From the NCBI RefSeq assembly GCF_009649685.1, contig NZ_WJPK01000001.1:1678760-1742759 (forward strand): a DNA stretch of 64,000 nucleotides. Reading direction: 5' to 3'. The position numbers and the translations under genes are program-made. Each line of letters begins with the position of its first letter. Position 1 is the first letter of the stretch. This document shows, in pieces, positions 54,201 to 62,908 of this stretch. The notes under the pieces were generated by a model. It was not told where the DNA came from. It saw only the letters and a list, made by a program, of their open reading frames with translations, and did not search any database. This DNA comes from Flavobacteriaceae bacterium EG-1 (lineage in GTDB: Bacteria > Bacteroidota > Bacteroidia > Flavobacteriales > Flavobacteriaceae).

Positions 54201-55583
54201 TTATTTCATTGATTTTAAAATTGCACTAATATCATCCTTGGTTGTATCTGGGTTGATAAAACAAAAACGAGCAATAGTTTCTTTAATATTACCATTTTTC
54301 CACTTCGTAGGAGTTACCAAAGCAAAGCCTGATTTATGATTTTTATAGGTCCAATTATAATAATCTTTAGGTTTCCAACCTAACCTTCTAAACAATACAC
54401 AAGATAGACTAGGTTCACGCACCAATTCTACATATGATGCTTCTGCTATTAGTTTACCTGCTATTTGAGCCAAAGCTATACCTTGTTCTACCGCTTTTTT
54501 ATATTTATCCGTTCCGTGCATAGCAAGAGAAAACCATAAAGGCAAACCCCTTACCCTTCTCGTTAGCTGAATTTGGTAATCTGATGGGTTGAAACCTATT
54601 GCTCCTTCATCTTTAAATATATCTAAGTAGGAACCTTCTTGAGCATGCGCCTCTTTAGCCTTATCAGGATTTTTATAAATAACCGCCCCACAGTCATACG
54701 GGGAAAAAAGCCATTTATGTGGATCAATTGTAATGCTATCGGCCATTTCTATTCCTTTAAATAAATGACGCACCGAATCTGCAGCCAAAGCTCCACCTCC
54801 ATAGGCCGCATCTACATGAAACCACAAATTCTCTTTTTGACATATTCTAGCAATTCCTTGCAAATCGTCGATAATACCAGCATTAGTCGTACCACCAGTA
54901 CCGACAACTGCGAAAAGCCGTTTCCGAATATCACTAGAAATTGAATCTATTGTATTTTTTAAGTCGCTTCCTGTCAATCTATTTTCAGATTCAACGAGAA
55001 GTATATCAGCATCAATCACTTTTGCCATGGCTTTGATTGATGAATGAGCACCTATAGAAGTTATTATTAGACCCCGAACACCTATATTTTTTGGGTCTTT
55101 GCGCCAATTTTCACGAGCAGCAACCATGGCTGATAAATTGGCTGCAGTACCACCACTTGTAAAAACTCCAAATGCACCTTCAGGTAATCTGGTAAGTGAC
55201 ACCAACCATTTCATAGCTTCATTTTCACAAAAAATACCCCCTGCACCTTCCATCCAATATGCCCCATGTATACTGGAAGCTGAGGTAACCAAATCAAACA
55301 TAATTGAAGCTCTTGTAGGTGCTGCGGAAACAAAAGCTAAATGTCGAGGATGATCGATGGGAACTGTTGCTTTAACCAAAACATCCTTAAATAATTGAAA
55401 TGCTTTTTCACCGCCAATACCCTGTGAAGTAATTGTTTCTCCCACTAGCTTACGCAGTTCTTCTTCCTTCTTTGGTTGTCCTAATTCTAAAGAAGTAGCC
55501 GTTATTCTATGAATGGCATACTTCATTACATCTAAGGTCATTTCAACCAAATCAATATCAATATTATGCATGGTAGATTTCAT
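54201..55583 (-). CDS. PLP-dependent group II decarboxylase
   Basis: This 460-residue enzyme belongs to the aromatic-L-amino-acid/glutamate/diaminobutyrate decarboxylase family. The PLP-stacking region is FGVFTSGGTAANLSAMVAAR. The cofactor Asp and substrate region is WFHVDAAYGGGALAADS, and the Schiff-base Lys is in SITIDPHKWLFSPYDCGAVI near residue 300. The substrate is not decided by sequence. The ATG at 55583 is used. An internal ATG four codons on is also possible. It is monocistronic and convergent with the PNPOx-fold gene. Confidence 0.9.
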   Translation of the reverse strand: MKSTMHNIDIDLVEMTLDVMKYAIHRITATSLELGQPKKEEELRKLVGETITSQGIGGEKAFQLFKDVLVKATVPIDHPRHLAFVSAAPTRASIMFDLVTSASSIHGAYWMEGAGGIFCENEAMKWLVSLTRLPEGAFGVFTSGGTAANLSAMVAARENWRKDPKNIGVRGLIITSIGAHSSIKAMAKVIDADILLVESENRLTGSDLKNTIDSISSDIRKRLFAVVGTGGTTNAGIIDDLQGIARICQKENLWFHVDAAYGGGALAADSVRHLFKGIEMADSITIDPHKWLFSPYDCGAVIYKNPDKAKEAHAQEGSYLDIFKDEGAIGFNPSDYQIQLTRRVRGLPLWFSLAMHGTDKYKKAVEQGIALAQIAGKLIAEASYVELVREPSLSCVLFRRLGWKPKDYYNWTYKNHKSGFALVTPTKWKNGNIKETIARFCFINPDTTKDDISAILKSMK

Positions 55584-55957
55584 AAATCAAAGGTAAGTCA
55601 TTTGCTTTTCACCAATTTATTCGTACACGATATTAAAACACGAGCAAATTTTAACATTCAATTACGAATAGTAAATAAAATGAAAAACCCTGCTTACGAT
55701 TTGCAAACAGGGTTTTTAATCAAAATCAAAAAACCAACCTAAACACATGAACTAAATTAAGTTCAAAAAAAATTCTTTTTCATAGCAATTTATTATAAAA
55801 CAACTAACTAATGATTTACCCTACCCATTTTTAAAACTTTTTTCAATTTTATTAAAAACAGCTAATTAAATAAGGTTATAAGCTTTATTTTAATCTCTAA
55901 ATAAAGAATAGATGTTAATTCAAGTAGCTTAATTGCTACTCTGACAAATAAAAAACG
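55584..55957. other. Intergenic region with isolated hairpin
   Basis: This 374-base AT-rich gap lies upstream of the decarboxylase and downstream of bshC. It holds one clear terminator-like hairpin (55683-55717) and a 20-codon ORF over it (55680-55742, plus strand, beginning MKNPAYDLQT). No RNA family is recognised. Confidence 0.4.
55683..55717. terminator. Terminator-like hairpin far from any gene end
   Basis: AAAAACCCTG (55683-55692) and CAGGGTTTTT (55708-55717) form a perfect 10-bp stem with a 15-base loop. It could end a 240-nt 3' extension of bshC on the minus strand or an unannotated small transcript on either strand. Confidence 0.6.
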
Positions 55958-57562
55958 CTAACTTATAATGGTAAACTCTAAGTGTAGAGGTTTTAAAGAG
56001 CCAAATAACAGCGGTACTAACTCTTCACCAAATTCAAGATAAAGTTCAGAGAAGTTTAAAGTACGTTCTTGAAGTGAACGGTTAGGAAATAGTTTATTTT
56101 GTAAATCTGTAATACGAACCACTTGATCCTTAAGTTTTCGCTTTTGCGCCTTCATTAATCTTTTTTCAAGATTATCTAAACCTTTTTTCTGTTTAATTTC
56201 TTGCGCCTTCACAGCGCCTAAAAAAGATTTATCAGTTTTTTCCGCCAATTTGTACAAATCCGAAAATTGCTCTTCTAACAACTTTTTTTGTGTTGAAAAA
56301 TCGATATCAATATTAGAAATTGCCCGTATTTTCTTGTTTATTAAAGCATTTTGATCCAAGAATAAGTCCTTGATATCTAAGTCTAAATTTCTTGTTTTCT
56401 TCTTTAATTTCTCAGAAACTATTAAAGCAGAATTACGTAGTAGTAAGATTGGAAAAGGCACTTTCATTGCTTTAAACATAGATTTCAATTCCAACCAGTA
56501 TGCTATTTCTCCTCCCCCACCAATGTAACATAGGTTTGGTAATATTACCTCTTGATACAATGGTCTTGCGATAACATTGGGCGAAAAACGTTCAGGAAAT
56601 TCATCAATTTCTTTTAACAATTCATCTTTGCTCCAAGAAATGTCTGTATTTACTACGCTAAATGAACTATCATTAACAATTATACGCTCTCGAATTCCCT
56701 GATTAAGATAGAAATAATTAATTTCTCGAGGATTGACCTGCACTTTATATTCAGTAGATTTATTTTGCAACAAATCAACGCTTTCAGTTACTTCATTATA
56801 AGCTAAGTTCTCAAAAATATCCTTTTTCGCATAAGGCATTAATTGTTTCTTAAGTGCTATATCATGCCCATCAACAATAACTAAACCGTAAGATCCAAAA
56901 AGCTCATTTGCTAAAAACCTAGTAGCTTCTGTTAGACTATTGTGTTTTAGATAACTGTCTTGAAATAACTTTTTTAAGTAATCTGCATTTTTACCACTTC
57001 CTAACTCATTTGAAAAAGCTTCATATAGCTCTTGTAAACCATCCGTTTGAAAATCACCAACTGCTCCACCTTGCAGATTTTTTGGATTCCACTGTAATTT
57101 TTTCCCTTTAAAATTAAAATAATTTATTTCTTCAAAATCATGATCCTCCGTAGCCATCCAATAAATTGGTACAAAGTTGTATTGTGGGTATTCCTTTTTA
57201 AGTTTTGCAGTAAGGTTAATGGTCGAAATTATCTTATATAGAAAATAAAGCGGCCCTGTAAACAAATTTAATTGATGGCCAGTTACCACGGTAAATGTGA
57301 TAGGTTCTTTTAGTTGAATAATACCTTCGCGACTTTTGACACTAAGTTCAGTATTAGCATATTGAGCCATTAAACTATCATATAAGACAGTACGATTAGC
57401 ATCCGAAAAACTACGTTGTTTTTCCTCTATTTGAGCCTCAAAATTCCCTAAGGATGGAAAATTATTATAAAAACCAATTAAGGCTTCTTCCTTATTAATA
57501 TAGTCGCAAATAAGCTTTGAAAAATAACCAGTTTGCTTATAGTTTATACAATCAACATCCAT
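55958..57562 (-). CDS. bshC: Bacillithiol biosynthesis cysteine-adding enzyme
   Basis: This 534-residue protein is the putative cysteine ligase that completes bacillithiol synthesis from GlcN-malate. Family sequences include FTVVTGHQLNLFTGPLYFLY near residue 85, PIYWMATEDHDFEEINYFN near 125 and YIGGGGEIAYWLELKSMF near 350, followed by a coiled coil (about 420-490). The ATG at 57562 is preferred over a TTG six codons upstream. No other bsh gene is adjacent, so the pathway is dispersed. Confidence 0.95.
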   Translation of the reverse strand: MDVDCINYKQTGYFSKLICDYINKEEALIGFYNNFPSLGNFEAQIEEKQRSFSDANRTVLYDSLMAQYANTELSVKSREGIIQLKEPITFTVVTGHQLNLFTGPLYFLYKIISTINLTAKLKKEYPQYNFVPIYWMATEDHDFEEINYFNFKGKKLQWNPKNLQGGAVGDFQTDGLQELYEAFSNELGSGKNADYLKKLFQDSYLKHNSLTEATRFLANELFGSYGLVIVDGHDIALKKQLMPYAKKDIFENLAYNEVTESVDLLQNKSTEYKVQVNPREINYFYLNQGIRERIIVNDSSFSVVNTDISWSKDELLKEIDEFPERFSPNVIARPLYQEVILPNLCYIGGGGEIAYWLELKSMFKAMKVPFPILLLRNSALIVSEKLKKKTRNLDLDIKDLFLDQNALINKKIRAISNIDIDFSTQKKLLEEQFSDLYKLAEKTDKSFLGAVKAQEIKQKKGLDNLEKRLMKAQKRKLKDQVVRITDLQNKLFPNRSLQERTLNFSELYLEFGEELVPLLFGSLKPLHLEFTIIS

Positions 57563-57741
57563 AGAAAGCAAAATTCGCAATAAAGTTATACTAATCGTTA
57601 AAAACAGCTGCTAAAAATACGTTAAATGCCCCAATAGTCCATTTATCGAAAAAACCTTACGAATTAAAGTCTTTAAAAAATAATAAGCTACAAATTTCTT
57701 AGCTTGTACCCTGGGTCTTTTTGTATTAACGAATAACTATA

Positions 57742-60198
57742 ATGACTAGAATCTTACTCTTAATAACATTATTAACCAATTTTATCTTTCATGCGCAAGA
57801 TTTGAAATCGCCTTCAGAGTTCTTGGGTTATAAGCTAGGGTCACAATTTACAAGGCACCATAGGGTTGTTGATTATTACCAATACTTAGCAAAACAATCT
57901 CCTAATCAAATGCAGCTTGTAGAGTATGGACAAACAATTGAGGGCCGACCACTTCTATTAGCATATTTTTCTTCAAAAGAAAATATGGAAAATCTAGAAA
58001 ATTTACGAACAGAACATTTAACAAGTACAACTGGGAAAGGCAATTCAGAAATTGCAATTGTTTGGTTAAGTTATAACGTACATGGCAATGAAAGTGTAAG
58101 TACCGAAGCTGCAATGCAAACCATATATGATTTGCTTACAAAAAATTCTATTTTTTTAGAAAACACGGTTATAATAATGGATCCTTGTATTAACCCCGAT
58201 GGTCGTGATCGTTATGTAAATTGGTATAATGAAAATAAGAATTCACTTTTAACGATTGACCCAAACAGTAAAGAACATCACGAAGGCTGGTTAAATGGAA
58301 GAGCTAATCATTATATGTTCGATTTAAATAGAGACTGGGCATGGTTAACTCAAAAAGAAAGTCAGCTACGTCTTAAAATGTACAACAAATGGTTGCCACA
58401 TGTACATGTCGATTTTCATGAACAGGGAGTAGATAGTCCGTATTACTTTGCACCCGCTGCAGAGCCTTATCACGAAGTTATAACAAATTTTCAACGAGAA
58501 TTTCAAGTAACGATTGGAAAAAACAACGCCAAATATTTTGACAAAAACGGATGGTTTTATTTCACAAAAGAGGTTTTTGATTTATTGTACCCAAGTTATG
58601 GGGACACTTATACGATGTACAATGGTAGTATAGGAATGACCTATGAACAAGGAGGTAGTGGCCGTGCAGGATTAGCAATAAAAACAAGTATTGGTGATAC
58701 CCTAACTTTAAACGATAGACTAGCACATCATTATACAACTGGGATTTCTACAGTAGAAATTTCTAGCAAGAATGCAGACAAACTAAATAGTGAGTTTAAA
58801 AAATTCTATAGTAAACGAAATTTTAAATATAAAAGTTATGTAATGAGTGGTGATGTTGACAAATTAAATGCACTCACCAAGCTTTTAGATCAGCATGAAA
58901 TCAACTATGGACAGACAAATATTGGAACAGTAAAAGGTTACAACTATGAAACAGGTAAAGTTGGCAACCTTCGTATTACAGAAAATAATTTAGTAGTCTC
59001 AACAGAACAACCTAAAGGAACATTAGTTAAAGTACTTTTTGAACCCAATGCTAAATTAACTGATTCCCTTACTTATGATATTACAGCTTGGTCTTTACCA
59101 TATGCCTATGGTCTAGATGCAGTTGCAACAACCACAAACATATTTACCTCACCATATACTCACAAAAACAATATAGAAACCAACAATCTAGACGAGAATG
59201 CTTATGCATATCTCACGGATTGGAATAATATGAATGATGCGCGCTTTCTTGCTGCTTTGCACCAAGCAAATATTCGTGTTAGAGTAGCACATAAACCCTA
59301 TATTTCTGATGGTAAAAGGCATCAACGAGGTAGTTTAGTAATAACAAGAGCTGATAATAAGAATAATAAAAATTTTATTAATCAGCTTAAAAAAATAGCA
59401 TCAAATCATAATGTTTATTTGACTGCCACGAAAACTGGATTTGTAGACGATGGCAAAGATTTTGGTTCTAGATATGTTGAAATGCTTGACAATGTTAAGG
59501 TTGCAGTACTATCTGGTGGACCAGCAGAGACATTACGATTTGGTGAAATATGGCATTTTTTCGAACAACAACTAAACTACCCCATTACAGTTTTAGATGC
59601 AACATATTTTAAAAGAGTGAACCTTTCAGATTACGATGTTCTTATTTTACCTGATGGACTAGGTTACAAAAATATTTTCACAGAAAGTAAATATGCAGAG
59701 CTAAGGGTTTGGATAGAAAATGGTGGAAATCTTATCGCTATGGGAGGCTCGATAAAAATTTTTGTTGACAAAGAAGACTTTGACATAAGGCCTAAAGAAA
59801 TATTAAAAGATAGCTCAACAAATTTAAGTGCTTTCGGAAGCACACAAAGAGAACGAATATCAAATGAAATTTCAGGTGCAATCTTCAAAACTAAGGTAGA
59901 CAACACCCATCCATTAGCTTATGGTTATACCCAATCATATTTCACATTAAAAACAGGAAATTCGGCTTATGAGTATTTAGATGAAGGGACTGTTGCTTAT
60001 TTAGATAATAATCAAAATATTCCAGTAGCCGGTTTTGCTGGTCATGAGGCAAAAAACAAAATTGATAAAAGCATAATTTTCGGAGTAGAAAGTCACGGTA
60101 AGGGCAAGGTAATATATATGATAGATAACCCGTTATTTCGAGGATTTTGGGAAAACGGAAAACTTTTCTTTGCCAATGCACTTTTTATGGTTAAATAA
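57742..60198 (+). CDS. M14 family zinc carboxypeptidase, exported
   Basis: This 818-residue protein has a signal peptide (LLLITLLTNFIFHAQ). The M14 domain has zinc ligands H114 and E117 in VHGNESVSTEA and the third His in HVDFHEQG near residue 222. Substrate-binding NPDGRDRYVNWY and FDLNRDWAWL are present. A C-terminal region of about 400 residues is rich in beta structure and ends with a glutamine-amidotransferase-like segment (VLILPDGLGYKN, IENGGNLIAMGGS). Large exported M14 enzymes of this type occur across Bacteroidota. It is convergent with the isomerase gene, 10 bases apart. Confidence 0.92.
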   Translation: MTRILLLITLLTNFIFHAQDLKSPSEFLGYKLGSQFTRHHRVVDYYQYLAKQSPNQMQLVEYGQTIEGRPLLLAYFSSKENMENLENLRTEHLTSTTGKGNSEIAIVWLSYNVHGNESVSTEAAMQTIYDLLTKNSIFLENTVIIMDPCINPDGRDRYVNWYNENKNSLLTIDPNSKEHHEGWLNGRANHYMFDLNRDWAWLTQKESQLRLKMYNKWLPHVHVDFHEQGVDSPYYFAPAAEPYHEVITNFQREFQVTIGKNNAKYFDKNGWFYFTKEVFDLLYPSYGDTYTMYNGSIGMTYEQGGSGRAGLAIKTSIGDTLTLNDRLAHHYTTGISTVEISSKNADKLNSEFKKFYSKRNFKYKSYVMSGDVDKLNALTKLLDQHEINYGQTNIGTVKGYNYETGKVGNLRITENNLVVSTEQPKGTLVKVLFEPNAKLTDSLTYDITAWSLPYAYGLDAVATTTNIFTSPYTHKNNIETNNLDENAYAYLTDWNNMNDARFLAALHQANIRVRVAHKPYISDGKRHQRGSLVITRADNKNNKNFINQLKKIASNHNVYLTATKTGFVDDGKDFGSRYVEMLDNVKVAVLSGGPAETLRFGEIWHFFEQQLNYPITVLDATYFKRVNLSDYDVLILPDGLGYKNIFTESKYAELRVWIENGGNLIAMGGSIKIFVDKEDFDIRPKEILKDSSTNLSAFGSTQRERISNEISGAIFKTKVDNTHPLAYGYTQSYFTLKTGNSAYEYLDEGTVAYLDNNQNIPVAGFAGHEAKNKIDKSIIFGVESHGKGKVIYMIDNPLFRGFWENGKLFFANALFMVK

Positions 60199-60208
60199 TA
60201 TAATCTTA

Positions 60209-61246
60209 TTATGCTTCTAAGGCTCTTTTACAATATTCAACACATCTTGCAACTTCTTTTACTGAGGTTGACCCTACAGGTATTTTATATTCTAATTCTA
60301 CAGTAGCCGGAAATTTATATTTATTATCTCGCATCAATTGCAATATTTCTATCACTGGAGTATCGCCTTCTCCAAAAACCTGATTTTCTTGTCCATTCAT
60401 TTTGTTTTTCCGGTCCTTGAGGTGCATACTACTTATGCGGTCATTTTTTCTTTTTAGTATATCTAATGTATCCGTATTACCAGCAGCCACATAATGTCCT
60501 ATATCAATATTCATCATATTTGCTGGTGATTGCATTAAAGCGGTATCCCACCAAGTTGGGGTCTGCTGTGTATGACCGTGGTAAGCTATTTGCATATTAT
60601 GTTTAAGTGCCATTTGACCCAATTTTAAGGTGTGTGCGTCGTCACCTGGTAATTCTACTGTAACATGACTAGCACCTAAAGCTTTTGCTGCTTTAAAGCC
60701 GTAATTAATATCTACATCGCTGCTTTCTTTTCTAAAAGCATTAGGTTTAAACGCATAAATACTCACCCCTTTTTCAGCATACATTTTTTTGAATTCACTA
60801 AATTTTTCAAATGGAGCATTTGCTCTCCATTCTGTGAGTTGCTTTGTATATGAATTTGATTGAGCTTGTAAATCTGTTAGCTCTTTCTTTTGATCTTTTG
60901 ATGGATTCTCTAATCGAGCTAAACTTCTCATCTTTCTCCAATCTACAGGGTTTTCAGGCATCCCAGCAAAAGATTCCGCCGGACCTCCCATTAATTCAAT
61001 TGCACTAATACCCGAATCTAAAACATACTGCAAAGTAGCTTCAGCACTTTGATCTTCTAAATCGCGAAATGAATATGTAATACAACCTATTTGAACACCA
61101 TTAATTCTTGAAAGAGGTTTATTGTAAGACGTAATAATTGAAGGAGCGCCAAAAAGTTTAGATCCACCTAAAACTACGCCCGTTGCTAATGCTGCGGTAT
61201 TGCTAATAAACTTACGTCTAGATTGACTGTTTTTTGAGTTTTTCAT
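60209..61246 (-). CDS. Exported sugar phosphate isomerase/epimerase
   Basis: This 345-residue protein has a twin-arginine-type signal (SRRKFISNTAALATGVVLGG) and a xylose-isomerase-like TIM barrel: IGCITYSFRDLEDQSAEATL, YVLDSGISAIELMGGPAE, MMNIDIGHYVAAG, RISSMHLKDRK and FPATVELEY give likely metal-binding acidic and His residues. It differs from the isomerase at 47453 and the two are not recent duplicates. The ATG at 61246 is preferred over a TTG two codons upstream. It is monocistronic. Confidence 0.88.
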   Translation of the reverse strand: MKNSKNSQSRRKFISNTAALATGVVLGGSKLFGAPSIITSYNKPLSRINGVQIGCITYSFRDLEDQSAEATLQYVLDSGISAIELMGGPAESFAGMPENPVDWRKMRSLARLENPSKDQKKELTDLQAQSNSYTKQLTEWRANAPFEKFSEFKKMYAEKGVSIYAFKPNAFRKESSDVDINYGFKAAKALGASHVTVELPGDDAHTLKLGQMALKHNMQIAYHGHTQQTPTWWDTALMQSPANMMNIDIGHYVAAGNTDTLDILKRKNDRISSMHLKDRKNKMNGQENQVFGEGDTPVIEILQLMRDNKYKFPATVELEYKIPVGSTSVKEVARCVEYCKRALEA

Positions 61247-61323
61247 GTTCAAGGTATTTTATCAGTTGGTTGTTAAAAAGTTCTTCGTATTCGCTAAAAG
61301 TTATGTGAAAGTAACAAAAGTAC

Positions 61324-62331
61324 TTACCACCTAATAATAGCACTACCCCAAGTAAAGCCACTGCCAAATGCCGCAAGAACTACTAAATCACCTTCTTTTA
61401 TTTTTCCTTGTTCCCACGCTTCGGTTAAAGCAATTGGAATTGAAGCAGCAGTTGTATTTCCGTAATTCATAATATTATTAAAAACTTGATCATCAGAAAG
61501 TCCAAACTTTTTCTGAATGAATTGCGATATGCGTAAATTCGCCTGATGCGGAATTAACATATCAATTGCTGTTGGCGGTAAATCATTGGCTTGAAGGCCT
61601 TCCATAATAACTTCACTAAAACGAACCACTGCATTTTTAAAAACAAACTGTCCGTTCATATGCGGTAAATAAGACTCGTCATCAGGATTCGCATCAGCGA
61701 CAATATCACTAACCCAACGCCCTCCCATACCAGGAGCTAGCAAAGCAAGTTCTTCAGCATGTTGTCCTTCAGAATGTAAATGAGTAGACAAAATACCTTT
61801 AGTAGTATCTTCTTCCCTACTTAAAACTGCAGCACCAGCACCATCACCGAAAATAACTGAGACACCCCTACCACGGGTTGTCATATCTAAACCTTTAGAA
61901 TGAATTTCAGATCCAATTACCAGTACATTTTTGTACATACCAGTTTTTATATATTGGTCAGCAATAGAAATTCCGTAAACAAATCCTGAACATTGGTTAC
62001 GCACATCGAGCGCTCCAACTGTTTTAATTCCTAAATCGCGTTGAACCAATACTCCAGGTCCTGGAAAATAATAATCTGGACTTAATGTTGCAAAAACAAT
62101 AAAATCGATATCATCTTTATCGATACCTGCTCTTTCTATAGCAATTTTAGCGGCCTTTACACCCATACTTGTTGTTGTGTCTTCTGGATCTGACACATGA
62201 CGGCGTTCTTTTATACCCGTACGTTCTTGGATCCATTCGTCATTGGTATCCATAATTTTTGAGAGGTCATCATTAGTCACCACATTATCTGGGACATAAT
62301 GCCCCAAACCTATTATTTTAGAATTGTACAT
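61324..62331 (-). CDS. fabH: 3-oxoacyl-ACP synthase III-type enzyme
   Basis: This 335-residue thiolase-fold enzyme has the catalytic Cys in DVRNQCSGFVYG near residue 114, His in MLIPHQANLRISQF near 260 and Asn in YGNTTAASIPIALTEA near 292. It starts with IIGLGHYVPDNVVTNDDL. This supports KAS III, which begins fatty-acid synthesis from acyl-CoA and malonyl-ACP. Related enzymes act in other condensations, so the symbol is by family. The ATG at 62331 is the family start. It is divergent from htpG across 577 bases. Confidence 0.93.
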   Translation of the reverse strand: MYNSKIIGLGHYVPDNVVTNDDLSKIMDTNDEWIQERTGIKERRHVSDPEDTTTSMGVKAAKIAIERAGIDKDDIDFIVFATLSPDYYFPGPGVLVQRDLGIKTVGALDVRNQCSGFVYGISIADQYIKTGMYKNVLVIGSEIHSKGLDMTTRGRGVSVIFGDGAGAAVLSREEDTTKGILSTHLHSEGQHAEELALLAPGMGGRWVSDIVADANPDDESYLPHMNGQFVFKNAVVRFSEVIMEGLQANDLPPTAIDMLIPHQANLRISQFIQKKFGLSDDQVFNNIMNYGNTTAASIPIALTEAWEQGKIKEGDLVVLAAFGSGFTWGSAIIRW

Positions 62332-62738
62332 GATTATTAATTTTGAGTTTTTGGTTGATTTCCTACATGAGACTATATACATAATCTATGAGTCGTACCA
62401 TCAAATCTATTATTCTAAGATAAAGAAACAAAATTAAAGTTTAGAAATAGTTCCAAAGTAACTAGTTCAAATACACATTAATATTTGTAAATATTAGTCT
62501 TTGTTTTTAGTTTGAGATCAAATCTTTAAATTACATAATTGTGAACCACATATCATATAAACAAATTAAAATACTAATTATTAAACCTATCTAAGATTGA
62601 TTTTTTTTATTAAAAACTGATAACCATAAGATTAGTTGATTTCTTACAAAGAAATTTTAAGGAGAATTCTGTATGCAACTTTCAATCAAAGTGTGTATTT
62701 AGAAATATTAATAGAAATATGATATTAAAATTAAATAA

Positions 62739-62792
62739 TGTCACCTAAGACTAAAGTGTCAGTTTGTCACTATTTCAAATTTGGTATTTTTT
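62739..62792 (+). promoter_or_regulatory. Candidate htpG promoter with TGTCA repeats
   Basis: TTTG (62763-62766) and TATTTTTT (62785-62792, five of six fixed positions) are 18 bases apart, near the -33/-7 spacing. TGTCA at 62739-62743, 62757-62761 and 62765-62769 overlaps and flanks the -33 box, as an activator or repressor site might. Confidence 0.4.
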
Positions 62793-62825
62793 TTGACTTG
62801 TAATATGCATTAGTTAAATAAATTT

Positions 62826-62888
62826 TGAAGTCTCTTTTTTGGCTTCAGTAACACAAAAGTTAAACAAGATTTCTTCATTTGAAGAAAT
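62826..62888 (+). promoter_or_regulatory. Two hairpins in the htpG leader
   Basis: TGAAGTC (62826-62832) pairs with GGCTTCA (62841-62847) with one wobble. ATTTCTTC (62869-62876) pairs perfectly with GAAGAAAT (62881-62888) around ATTT. The second ends 20 bases before the htpG ATG. They may be thermosensitive or stabilising RNA structures. Confidence 0.5.
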
Positions 62889-62908
62889 GACGGTAAAATT
62901 TAAATATT

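Larger units (their letters stand above)
62332..62908. other. Long divergent region fabH / htpG
   Basis: These 577 AT-rich bases have no convincing gene. The half near htpG holds three TGTCA copies (62739, 62757 and 62765), a candidate promoter and two leader hairpins, described separately. The half near fabH shows no recognisable element. Confidence 0.5.

Noticed and set aside
62332-62740. Search for a small gene in the fabH-proximal half of the long gap
   Set aside because: Only very short frames (for example a nine-codon one near 62672) occur, without coding character.
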